The position numbers and the translations under genes were made by a program. From the NCBI GenBank assembly GCA_900315435.1, contig OMYY01000027.1, forward strand, positions 1 through 39,726: a DNA stretch of 39,726 nucleotides. The letters run 5' to 3'. The stretch's first letter is position 1; each line of letters begins with the position of its first letter. Under the pieces are notes generated by a model that ran no database searches, was not told the DNA's origin, and saw only the letters and a program-made list of their open reading frames with translations. The DNA comes from an uncultured Spirochaetaceae bacterium (lineage in GTDB: Bacteria; Spirochaetota; Spirochaetia; Sphaerochaetales; Sphaerochaetaceae). Below are positions 16,548 to 24,409 of this stretch, in pieces.

Positions 16548-17112
16548 CGGGAACCACCACAATCGTATAGGAATACCCTCTCAGCTGGTTGGAGAAAGAG
16601 ATGCCGGCCTCGCTTTTGTCCACCGTGGCGATGACCAAGGAGCCGTCGGTGAGCGTGCGGCGGACCACTCCATCTTTCTCTTCTTCCGTAAAAGACAGTC
16701 CCGCCGCATCGAACAGTTCCTTGAGGGCGTCGGCCCGATAATAGCAGAGCTGGAAATCAAAGAAGAGGTATTCGGCGGGGAAAGGAATACCGCCGATCAT
16801 GCTGGCGGCTTTGGTGATTCGCTCCCCTTCATAGGAGAGCGTGGCGATCGTGTTCCCCATGGTGGTCATGGCCGTCACCGAAAGCATGCTGCTGTCGGCA
16901 AACACATAGGCGTCCAAGGTAAACGACCGGTCCTTGTAGGAGCCGGCAAGCAGATGCATCGCGTCCACCGTCCCCTCCATGTCTTTTGTGGGCAGCAGCG
17001 CAACCTGCGTGCCATCGGTCACGTAGACCTTGCCCGCATGACGGGTGGAGACACATCCGGCAAGAAGGAGTATCATGGTGATCCAAAGGGCCGAAAGCAG
17101 ACGATGACTCAC
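16540..17112 (-). CDS. DUF3261-like outer-membrane lipoprotein of the aryl-polyene locus
   Basis: The product (190 residues) begins with a lipoprotein signal: a hydrophobic stretch followed by the lipobox LLAGC with Cys20. I choose the GTG at 17112 because AGAGGA lies six bases upstream and it gives a normal signal peptide; an upstream frame to 17166 would place extra residues before it. The mature part contains TTMGNTIATLSYEGERI and FPAEYLFFDFQLCYYRADAL, which fit DUF3261, a family of small lipoproteins in APE clusters that probably helps the product reach the outer membrane. A new transcript may start in the short gap before the divergent PPTase gene. Confidence 0.75.
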   Translation of the reverse strand: MSHRLLSALWITMILLLAGCVSTRHAGKVYVTDGTQVALLPTKDMEGTVDAMHLLAGSYKDRSFTLDAYVFADSSMLSVTAMTTMGNTIATLSYEGERITKAASMIGGIPFPAEYLFFDFQLCYYRADALKELFDAAGLSFTEEEKDGVVRRTLTDGSLVIATVDKSEAGISFSNQLRGYSYTIVVVPDA

Positions 17113-17166
17113 AGGAATTCCTCTCCAGCAAACAAGGTACATGAATACTACCTGTATCATGGGCAC

Positions 17167-17706
17167 ATGTCAAACAGCACCGCCCTTTCCCGCAAGGAAA
17201 AGGCGAGGAAGCAGCATGCGCTGGCCGAGACGCTTGCCACGGACGCGCTTGCAAAGCTGTTTGCCGTCGATCCCCCAGCCCTCTCCATCGCCCATACGGA
17301 CGAAGGCAAGCCCTACTGTCCCCAGGTTCCCGCCACGCTTTCCATCTCCCACTCCGCGGGCGAGGTCGTCGTGCTCGTCGGACCGGAGCATGCACGGCTC
17401 GGCATCGACGTCCAGCACGTGGACGAAAGGCCGTCATACCACGAGCTTGCCGAGCGCTTCATCGACCCCGGGCGCGCGAGGTGGATCCTCGAAGCGGAGA
17501 CTCCACTACGCTTCTGCTATGTCTGGACGCGGATGGAGGCGATGATGAAGGCCACGGGAAAGACGCTCCTCAAGCTGCTTGCCACCCCCGAGCCGGAGGG
17601 GCTTCCGCTTGCAAGCTTCCTCTACCGGACAGAGGAAGGCCTGTTCGTGCTCAGCACCTATGGGTGCGGCGTCACGGTTCCTTTCGCCCGTCCACTCTTC
17701 GCATGA
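17167..17706 (+). CDS. 4'-phosphopantetheinyl transferase (Sfp/AcpS-like)
   Basis: The 179-residue product has the two metal- and CoA-binding motifs of phosphopantetheinyl transferases: LGIDVQHVDE (Asp81) and YVWTRMEAMMKATGK (Trp120, Glu124, Lys128), with LSISHSAGEVVVLV in front. It would convert the two cluster ACPs to their active holo form. The gene lies on the plus strand in the middle of the leftward biosynthetic genes: its start is 54 bases from the divergent lipoprotein gene, and its last 35 bases overlap the end of the convergent MMPL gene. No strong ribosome binding site is seen at the chosen ATG. Confidence 0.88.
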   Translation: MSNSTALSRKEKARKQHALAETLATDALAKLFAVDPPALSIAHTDEGKPYCPQVPATLSISHSAGEVVVLVGPEHARLGIDVQHVDERPSYHELAERFIDPGRARWILEAETPLRFCYVWTRMEAMMKATGKTLLKLLATPEPEGLPLASFLYRTEEGLFVLSTYGCGVTVPFARPLFA

Positions 17707-20038
17707 ACAGGGAAAACAGGTAGGCGGTGCAGAGACCGACCAGGACGGCCAGACCGAACAGGTGCACCGGACGGAACGAGGAGAAGGCCAGAGTCCCGAA
17801 CGAAAGGGCGCTTGTGGCAAACGAAAGGGCGACGGCAACGAAGCTGACCGACCGTTTTCTCTCTTCCATCCCCTTCATCTCCATCATGAACACCACATAG
17901 TCCAACCCGAGTCCCACGGAAAGGACCAAAGCCACCACGGTGAAGAAATCCACCGCCCCCTCGAAAAGGACCATGCAACCCACCGTCACCACAAGGATCA
18001 CCAACGGCGAGAGGTGGTAGCCGAGCGAGCGTCTGAAGCCGTAGGTCCATCCGAGAAGCAGCACCATCAGGACGAACGAACAGAGCAGGATCCGGAGAAT
18101 CGTCCCGGTCAGCACGTCGAGCTGGCGCGAGATGTCCCGCGCCGTGTTGAAGAACCAGACCCCTTCATGCTCTCCCGCGATCTCCTCCACCCTCGCGAGA
18201 TCCGCGTCCAGCACCATGACAGCGCTGTAATATCTTCCGTCAATTTCTCCGATCCAGAGCCGACCGACAAGCTGGCGGGCAATCGGAAGGGACCGCACAT
18301 CGCTGACGGAAACCGGAGTGCGGGCAAGCGCCTGCAGCTCCTCCCACGCATCCTTGGCATCACATCCCAAGGCCTCGCACTGCCGGTCGAGCTCGACCTC
18401 GTACAGGCTGCGCACCAAGGCCACCCGTTCCTCCTGCAGGCGGACGGAGGGGACGAGCATGCTGGTCGCTATCGGCGTACCCACCCCTTCTCCTCTCAAA
18501 TCGGAGACGAAGGATTCCTCACGTTCGAGGAGCTCTTCCTCGCTGTCGGCGCTGACAATCAAGAAGGTCGAGGTCGCGTACGGCATGGCCTTGGCGGCCA
18601 AGCCCTCGTTGCGTTTCATGCGGTCGCTCACGCGATACAGGCTTGCAAGGTCGTTATGCACCCGGACCTTGGGTACGCAAAGGAGACAGAACAGGACGGC
18701 AAGCAGGACCGTTGCAACGACCATGGTCCGGCGCCGCATTGCCGATGGCTCGGGAGAAGGCACCCGGAAGGATCCGGCATCCACCCCTTTCCGCGCGAAA
18801 TGCCGGTGGCCGAACAGGACCGGGTACAGGAACATGCTGGTGACGAACGAGCTCGCCAGGCCCGCCATCGAGAACAGCGCCACCTCCTTCAGAAGGCGGT
18901 AGGGGGCAAGCAGCAACAGGGCATAGCAGAGCAATGTGGATAGGAAGCTGGTGCCGATCCCCTTGAAGAGCCGGTTTCTGGTCGCAAGGGGATCCATGCC
19001 ATCCTCGTCCCACCAAGCGTGCAGCGAATAGTGGACCGAATAGTCCACGCAGGTACCGATCAGCGTGGTGCCGAAGACCAGCGTCAGCACGTTCATCCTG
19101 CCAAAGACCGAGAAGACGCAGGCCATGGCCGAGCAGGAGGCCAGAAGGATGTCCAAAAGGAGCAGGAGAATGACCAAGGGACTACGAAAAAGCCAGATGA
19201 ACAGCGAAAGGACCAGGAAGAGGGAGATGGAGGTGATGATGACAAGCTCCCGCTGCGCGCCCATCGAGCTCTCCCAGCTGTGGAACGGAATGCCGCTGAG
19301 GGCCACCCGCACTCCCGCATCCCTCTCCAGTTCCTCACAGGTCTGGAAGACGGAAGCGATATCCCTCTTGTTGTTCATCGCCACCGCTTTTTCGGTCAGT
19401 TCTCCCCGCAACATCACATACCAGGAACCTTCCACTTCCCTTGCCAGCACGCCCTCCTTCGGACTCATGCCGCCCATGGAGGCAAGCTGGGAGACAAGGC
19501 TCCTGCTCTCCCGCTCAGCAAGAAGGAAGGGATCCTTGTCAATCTGGCTGAGGTCCTGCAAATGGAAGGCGCCGTAGACAAGCGCAAGGGCACTGTCGGC
19601 CACATCCTGGTAATGTCCCCTTTGCAACGCGCTTTCCATTTCCTCGTCCAGCAACGCGAATTTCAGTCGGGAAAGCTCAGCATTGAGCTCCGATACCGAA
19701 ACCATCGGGCCGGCGGATGCACGTAGGTCGAGGAAGGAACCCGTCTCCAACAGTCTTTTCTCCAGGAGCAGGGCCTGTTCCCTAGCCTGCCCGAAATCGG
19801 GGGAGATGACGAAGAAGAGCACGGTGCGCGAGGACCGGTCGGAGAATTCACGCTCGGCAACAACGACATCCCGCATCTCTTCCGAGGTGGGAATCAGGTC
19901 GAACAGGTCGTTGGTCACGCCAATCGAGGAACGCGCAAGCACCGTGGCAAGGAACAGCAAGAGCAGGACCAGGTGGAAACCCAGCCAGATGCGGAAGGAA
20001 CGTCTCGCGTTACAGCGAGAAATAGACAAGCTCGTCAT
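17672..20038 (-). CDS. MMPL/RND-superfamily lipid exporter
   Basis: The 788-residue product shows two repeats of one membrane segment, a large periplasmic loop and a block of five segments, the standard MMPL layout. The motifs GTTLIGTCVDYSVHYSLHAW and GLGLDYVVFMMEMK mark the proton-relay segments of each half. Such proteins move lipids out of the inner membrane, and every APE cluster has one (family knowledge). I start it at the ATG at 20038, which lies inside the end of the LolA-like gene (29-base overlap) after GGAGCC; the upstream frame to 20074 adds residues without homology. It likely hands the aryl-polyene lipid to the LolA-like protein encoded just upstream. Confidence 0.9.
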   Translation of the reverse strand: MTSLSISRCNARRSFRIWLGFHLVLLLLFLATVLARSSIGVTNDLFDLIPTSEEMRDVVVAEREFSDRSSRTVLFFVISPDFGQAREQALLLEKRLLETGSFLDLRASAGPMVSVSELNAELSRLKFALLDEEMESALQRGHYQDVADSALALVYGAFHLQDLSQIDKDPFLLAERESRSLVSQLASMGGMSPKEGVLAREVEGSWYVMLRGELTEKAVAMNNKRDIASVFQTCEELERDAGVRVALSGIPFHSWESSMGAQRELVIITSISLFLVLSLFIWLFRSPLVILLLLLDILLASCSAMACVFSVFGRMNVLTLVFGTTLIGTCVDYSVHYSLHAWWDEDGMDPLATRNRLFKGIGTSFLSTLLCYALLLLAPYRLLKEVALFSMAGLASSFVTSMFLYPVLFGHRHFARKGVDAGSFRVPSPEPSAMRRRTMVVATVLLAVLFCLLCVPKVRVHNDLASLYRVSDRMKRNEGLAAKAMPYATSTFLIVSADSEEELLEREESFVSDLRGEGVGTPIATSMLVPSVRLQEERVALVRSLYEVELDRQCEALGCDAKDAWEELQALARTPVSVSDVRSLPIARQLVGRLWIGEIDGRYYSAVMVLDADLARVEEIAGEHEGVWFFNTARDISRQLDVLTGTILRILLCSFVLMVLLLGWTYGFRRSLGYHLSPLVILVVTVGCMVLFEGAVDFFTVVALVLSVGLGLDYVVFMMEMKGMEERKRSVSFVAVALSFATSALSFGTLAFSSFRPVHLFGLAVLVGLCTAYLFSLFMRRVDGRKEP

Positions 20039-20657
20039 CGCCCAGGCTCCGTCGCTCCATCGAGGAGAAATCATAGCGGATTGAATCCCCGCCCTTCTCG
20101 TGCATCAGCACGGTCTTGAGCTCGTCGGCTCCCCCGAGCACGAAGGAATCGACAAACGAGGCGACCTCGGCCTGCCTGGGAACCAACGCAAGCGTCCAAT
20201 CCTCTCCCTCCTTCTGGAAGGAAAGGGAAAAAGCGTCGTCCAAGGCGGCAAGATTGCCGGCAAGCACCATCTCGATGGTTCGGGAAATCTGGGTGAAAAC
20301 CTGGTTGTCGCCGAACTCCATGCGGCTTGTCTGCCGCCCTGGCAATTGCTGGACGATGTACGAGGGACCAACGACCAAAACCGACGGGTAGGGCGTACGC
20401 ATGTTCCAGACGATGCCGCGGGAAGGCTGCAACAGCATGGTTCCCGTCGAGCGGAATGTCCGTTTGATGCCATGGATCTGCTTGGTCTGGGTAAAATCCG
20501 CCACCCAAGGACCGTTGTAGGCCACCGTCTGGTAGGTGGAGACGAAAGAGGCATCCCCAAGCGTCACCGGGTGTCCGAATACCCCGTCGTCCTCCACGTC
20601 CAGCGCGGAAAGCGGAACGACACACAGCAAGAGCAGTATCATCCAAACGGCTTTCAT
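20010..20657 (-). CDS. LolA-like periplasmic lipid carrier
   Basis: The 215-residue product starts with a signal peptide (MKAVWMILLLLCVVPLSA). The mature part has the LolA/LolB features: ADFTQTKQIHGIKRTFRSTG, a beta strand rich in Thr and Ser, and RGIVWNMRTPYPSVLVVG, equivalent to the W-x-x-x-x-P segment of LolA. APE loci encode a LolA-like protein thought to ferry the product across the periplasm. The ATG at 20657 overlaps the thioesterase stop as ATGA. Confidence 0.85.
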   Translation of the reverse strand: MKAVWMILLLLCVVPLSALDVEDDGVFGHPVTLGDASFVSTYQTVAYNGPWVADFTQTKQIHGIKRTFRSTGTMLLQPSRGIVWNMRTPYPSVLVVGPSYIVQQLPGRQTSRMEFGDNQVFTQISRTIEMVLAGNLAALDDAFSLSFQKEGEDWTLALVPRQAEVASFVDSFVLGGADELKTVLMHEKGGDSIRYDFSSMERRSLGDDELVYFSL

Positions 20658-21079
20658 GTCTGGTTCTCCAGCCGCTTCGCGATGTTCTGGCGATAGGGCT
20701 CGGGCAACTGCATCAGCGCCTTTCCGTCCGAAATCCGGGCAGGCATCTGTTCGCTCATGCCCTTGGTGCACAAAAGGCCTGTCCGCTTGTCCAGCACCTC
20801 GTACGCAATCCTGATCAGATAGTCCCATTCACGCAGAACCGCCTTGATCAGGATGGTGTCGTGCAGGCGGACAGGGTGGATGTACTTGGCTTCATTGCGC
20901 ACCACATAGAGCATCAAGCCCCCCTCGGCAAGCGTCTCATAGGGAATGGAGAGGGCATCCAGCAACGCGGAACGGGCGCATTCGAAATAGTCGAAGTACC
21001 TGCCGTTCCAGACAACCCGCATCGGGTCGACATCAAAGAACTCGACTTTACGCTCCACTGTCACGGAAAACGGATTCAT
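20654..21079 (-). CDS. acyl-CoA/ACP thioesterase, YbgC/4HBT hotdog type
   Basis: The 141-residue product is a 4-hydroxybenzoyl-CoA-thioesterase-like hotdog protein with FFDVDPMRVVWNGRYFDYFE near residue 14, where the Asp and the VWNGRYFDYFE helix form the active site, and YVVRNEAKYIHPVRLHD in the second strand. In APE loci it would release or edit ACP-bound chains. It overlaps its neighbours on both sides by four bases (ATGA). Confidence 0.88.
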   Translation of the reverse strand: MNPFSVTVERKVEFFDVDPMRVVWNGRYFDYFECARSALLDALSIPYETLAEGGLMLYVVRNEAKYIHPVRLHDTILIKAVLREWDYLIRIAYEVLDKRTGLLCTKGMSEQMPARISDGKALMQLPEPYRQNIAKRLENQT

Positions 21080-21999
21080 CGGATTCCCTCCTCCCAGAAA
21101 TCATAGAAATTCCCCCACTGGTAGGGGTGGCGGCGGCACTCGGCCTCCAGACGCGAGGCAAAGTGGCAGGCAACCTGACGCGATCCCTCCATGCGGCTTT
21201 TCCTGCTGGAGAGGTCGATCATGGGATTCGCCCAGACATGCATCTCGAAGCGGTGCTTCCAGCCAAGGTCCTTCACCCGTTCAAAGCATACCGAATAGGA
21301 GGGCACTCCGACCAGTGCCGCCAGATAGAATGCCCCGAAGGGGAAGCGCGCCTCCTTTCCCAGGAAGGGGATGGACAGCGACCGCTCGGCATGGGTCATG
21401 CTGGTCCGGTCGCCCGCGATGACGACAAGGCCTCCCCCTTTTACCGTTTCCTCCACCCGGGCAATGGTCTCGGGGGTGATGTTGCTGGCATCCACCAGGT
21501 GCACCATGCTCTCGGGATTCACGCGCCGGAGCATCTCGTTGAACTGGCTCGTACCCTTGAAATAGACGAACGAAAGAATCTTGATCCGCGTACCCAGCCC
21601 GGTCTTGCCCTCGGTCGCCAGACCCCGCATCAGCTCGGCGTTTCCTTGATGGGAGACGAACAGCATCGCCCCCTTGCCCGCCCGAAGCCGCCTGCGCAAG
21701 TCGGGCAGGTCGTCGTCAAAGAATACCAGATCATCGTAGGAGCATCTGCCCGCCCAGCCTTCAATCTTTTCGATCAGCGTCAGGCTGAAGGCGTAGAAAC
21801 AACGCCAGCTGCCTCGCTTCCTGCCCACATGGGCAAGGTACGCCTTGGCCGCATGCCGTTGCCGGGGCGAAGCCAGCCAGTAGAAGAAGCTGACCGGAAT
21901 GGCGATCAGGCAGAGCAGATGGTGCGGACACACCTTGAAGAGCAGGCGCATCATGCCCATGCCACCGAGCTCTTTCTGACCGCTCCACTGTCCGGCCAT
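21076..21999 (-). CDS. LpxL/HtrB-type lipid acyltransferase
   Basis: The 307-residue product fits the lysophospholipid/lipid A acyltransferase family. One membrane segment lies near the N-terminus (about residues 18-42), followed by SHQGNAELMRG, the H-x4-E catalytic motif, and VVIAGDRTSMTHAERSLSIP, equivalent to the second family motif. It acts on the cytosolic face of the inner membrane. In APE loci this protein class transfers an acyl chain to the sugar or glycerol carrier. The ATG lies directly next to the glycosyltransferase stop (no gap). Confidence 0.85.
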   Translation of the reverse strand: MAGQWSGQKELGGMGMMRLLFKVCPHHLLCLIAIPVSFFYWLASPRQRHAAKAYLAHVGRKRGSWRCFYAFSLTLIEKIEGWAGRCSYDDLVFFDDDLPDLRRRLRAGKGAMLFVSHQGNAELMRGLATEGKTGLGTRIKILSFVYFKGTSQFNEMLRRVNPESMVHLVDASNITPETIARVEETVKGGGLVVIAGDRTSMTHAERSLSIPFLGKEARFPFGAFYLAALVGVPSYSVCFERVKDLGWKHRFEMHVWANPMIDLSSRKSRMEGSRQVACHFASRLEAECRRHPYQWGNFYDFWEEGIR

Positions 22000-22734
22000 C
22001 TATCGTTCCCTCCGGGCGACCAGCCAAGGCAGGCGGATGAAGGCGCCGAAGCAGAGCCTGGTGAAGACCAGGCTGATGCGGATATTGTCCCTGACCATGT
22101 GGAAATGGGAGGACCCGTCGGCGGGGTAGGTGACCTTGACCCCCTCGTTGATGACGGGCACGCGCTTCCAGCAAAGGCGGACCACCACCTCGACATCGAA
22201 ACCCATGCGCATGTCCCAGATGCCATGGCTGACGACCTGGCAGGCAGGACCTACCGGATAGACGCGGAAACCGCACAGGACATCCCGGATATGTGTATTG
22301 CAGGTGACAATCCTGGCGAAGACGTTGGAGACCTCGCGTCCCTTTTTCCGCGACTCGGGAACGCTTGCGTCATAGATCGGATAGCCGAGAATCAGGCTGG
22401 ATGGGTGGGCATGGGAAAGCTCGAGGAACCGGGGTACGGCGGAAATGTCGTGCTGCCGGTCGGCATCCAGCTGCAGCACATGGCCCAGCCCCATCGTCCT
22501 CGCGGCCAGGAACCCGGCCGAGACCGCGCTGCCCTTCCCCCCATTCCTCTCTTTGGCAACCAGACGCACGAGGGGGGAAAGCGCGGCGGCTTCCCGCAAC
22601 GCCTGTTTCGTCTCCGCATTGCTTCCGTCATCCACGATGATGATGGGTATTCCATAGGGCAGGAGAAGCCTGACCGTCTCCAGACAGGCGACGCCGTGGT
22701 TGTAGACCGGAATCAAGAATCCGTATTCAGCCAT
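22000..22734 (-). CDS. family 2 glycosyltransferase
   Basis: The 244-residue product has the GT2 layout: LIPVYNHG at the start, IIIVDDGSN with the nucleotide-binding DD, GGKGSAVSAGF, and the metal-binding LQLDADRQHD. The C-terminal IRDVLCGFRVYPV resembles dolichol-phosphate-mannose-synthase-type enzymes. It would join a sugar or similar head to the lipid carrier. In many APE clusters a glycosyltransferase domain is fused to an acyltransferase domain; here they are two adjacent genes in the same order. The ATG at 22734 overlaps the upstream stop by eight bases. Confidence 0.88.
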   Translation of the reverse strand: MAEYGFLIPVYNHGVACLETVRLLLPYGIPIIIVDDGSNAETKQALREAAALSPLVRLVAKERNGGKGSAVSAGFLAARTMGLGHVLQLDADRQHDISAVPRFLELSHAHPSSLILGYPIYDASVPESRKKGREVSNVFARIVTCNTHIRDVLCGFRVYPVGPACQVVSHGIWDMRMGFDVEVVVRLCWKRVPVINEGVKVTYPADGSSHFHMVRDNIRISLVFTRLCFGAFIRLPWLVARRER

Positions 22735-24409
22735 TGCCCACCCTTCCTTTGGCGCAGACCGAACCATCCTCCTTCGAAAACACAAAGGCATACTGGCCGG
22801 ATGAACCCTTCACAGACAAGAGAAGCGGCATCTCCGGCTTGATCGGGGCGGAGAACTTGGCCTTCGGCATGGCAAGCAGAAGGAAATCCGGCTCCAGGAA
22901 GGTGCGGACCACATGGACGACAAGGTCGATCTGGGCTACAGCGGGTAACAGCTTGATGCCGTTGTCGAAATGACCGTCATAGAACGGAGAGTCGGCGGAA
23001 ACCGTCACCATAAGGATCACCTTCCCCTGTTCTTGGCTCTGTACGTGCATGCGCACGCCCTTGTACGTGTCTGACAGCAATGCCATGATATCCTCCCGTT
23101 TCCGCTTTCCCATCGTATTGACCGGTATGGCAGCGACAAAACGCCATTTGCGGGGAATGACGACCGGATCCAGCCAGCGGGCCAGCGAACCGCGCAGCAG
23201 CACGAGCCGCCTGAAGGGCGTGATTCCGTCCAGAACCGCATGTCCCTTCGCGTTCAGCACGCACAGGGATGCCAGATATTGCCGCTGTCCCTCCATGGGC
23301 ACGACCACCACATCGGCAAACCAGCCAAGGGAGAGGATGCGTCGCTCAACCTCGGTCAGGGAAATTCGTTTCTCGCCAATCTTGACCACCGAATCGCTCC
23401 GCCCCAAAAGGGAAAAGCGCCCGCCATCGGCCGCTTGGACCAGGTCGTCGTGGACATAGGGTCTGCCTCCGTTCACCAGCGGAGAACGAAGCACCAGGCG
23501 CCCGCCATCGCCCACAACCCAGCCGATTCCCGGGAAAGGAGTCCATGCTTCGCCTGCTTTGCTCTGGCGCCAGGCGATGGATCCGGTCTCCGTCGAACCG
23601 TAAATCTCATAGGGCCAGGCCCCGAACCGTTCCGAACACCGGCTGGCAACCTCTTTGGGCAGGAGTCCCCCACTGGTCACGATCATGCCGTCCGAAAGGT
23701 CGATATTCCTGCTTGCCGGATCCTCCAGCACCGCCTTGAGGAACGAGGGAGTGGTCATGAACGTGACGGTTCCCATCGTGGCCATCTGGAGCGTGGTCAT
23801 GACTCGTTCGCTCCTTAGGACGATGCCGCGGATCAGGGAACGAAGCAAGACCGAAAGAAACCCGTAGATATGGTAGGGCGGCACGCTGGTGGCGAAGGGC
23901 CGCATGCCGAACTTCTCCGACCAGACACGATAGGCCATGGAGGCGCCTTCCTCCAGGTCCCTCAGCGTATGGAGCACCCGCTCGGGATGTCCCGTCGAGC
24001 CTGAGGTGTAAAGGACAACCGGAGCATCTCCGCGAATGGGAAGCAGGCAGTCTTCGGAAGGGCCGGAAAGCAAAGAGGCGATACAAGAGGAACGGCTGCC
24101 CTCCTCGTCAGCCAGAAGCCAGCCGTCCGGTCCTGCAACCTCTTGGATGAAGCCCTCGGTGACCGAGCCGACAAAACAGGGAGCCAGTCCAGATTCCAGC
24201 AACGCGTAGAAGGCGCAGAGCGTGTTCCAGTAGTCGTCGCTGTGCACCAGCCAGCTTTGGTGGGGATGCGTCTTGACATAGCGGAGCACCGCCCCGCTTT
24301 CCAAAGCAAGGTCCGCCATCGTCTTGGGGACGCCATCCTTGACCATCAGCACATGGTCTTCCCGCCAAGGATGGCTCGCGAACAGGGAAAGAGAAACCAA
24401 TGCGCTCAT
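22727..24409 (-). CDS. acyl-AMP ligase fused to a C-terminal hotdog dehydratase domain
   Basis: The 560-residue product is an acyl-AMP ligase (residues about 1-440) fused to a FabA/FabZ-like hotdog domain (about 445-560). Ligase motifs are VVLYTSGSTGHPERV (P-loop, with the usual Lys replaced by Glu-Arg), EIYGSTETGSIAWRQ, LLGRSDSVVKIGEKRISL and VNTMGKRKRED with the A10 Lys. The hotdog part has FYDGHFDNGIKLLPAVAQID, with the FabZ-type His. The ATG at 24409 makes an ATGA overlap with the upstream ligase. APE loci usually encode one ligase and a separate ApeI-type dehydratase; here both activities may sit on one chain. It may use a different acid from the other ligase (inference). Confidence 0.85.
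   Translation of the reverse strand: MSALVSLSLFASHPWREDHVLMVKDGVPKTMADLALESGAVLRYVKTHPHQSWLVHSDDYWNTLCAFYALLESGLAPCFVGSVTEGFIQEVAGPDGWLLADEEGSRSSCIASLLSGPSEDCLLPIRGDAPVVLYTSGSTGHPERVLHTLRDLEEGASMAYRVWSEKFGMRPFATSVPPYHIYGFLSVLLRSLIRGIVLRSERVMTTLQMATMGTVTFMTTPSFLKAVLEDPASRNIDLSDGMIVTSGGLLPKEVASRCSERFGAWPYEIYGSTETGSIAWRQSKAGEAWTPFPGIGWVVGDGGRLVLRSPLVNGGRPYVHDDLVQAADGGRFSLLGRSDSVVKIGEKRISLTEVERRILSLGWFADVVVVPMEGQRQYLASLCVLNAKGHAVLDGITPFRRLVLLRGSLARWLDPVVIPRKWRFVAAIPVNTMGKRKREDIMALLSDTYKGVRMHVQSQEQGKVILMVTVSADSPFYDGHFDNGIKLLPAVAQIDLVVHVVRTFLEPDFLLLAMPKAKFSAPIKPEMPLLLSVKGSSGQYAFVFSKEDGSVCAKGRVGNG

Noticed and set aside
21127-22842. A 571-codon open frame on the plus strand
   Set aside because: It is antisense to the LpxL-type acyltransferase and glycosyltransferase genes and has no recognisable domain.
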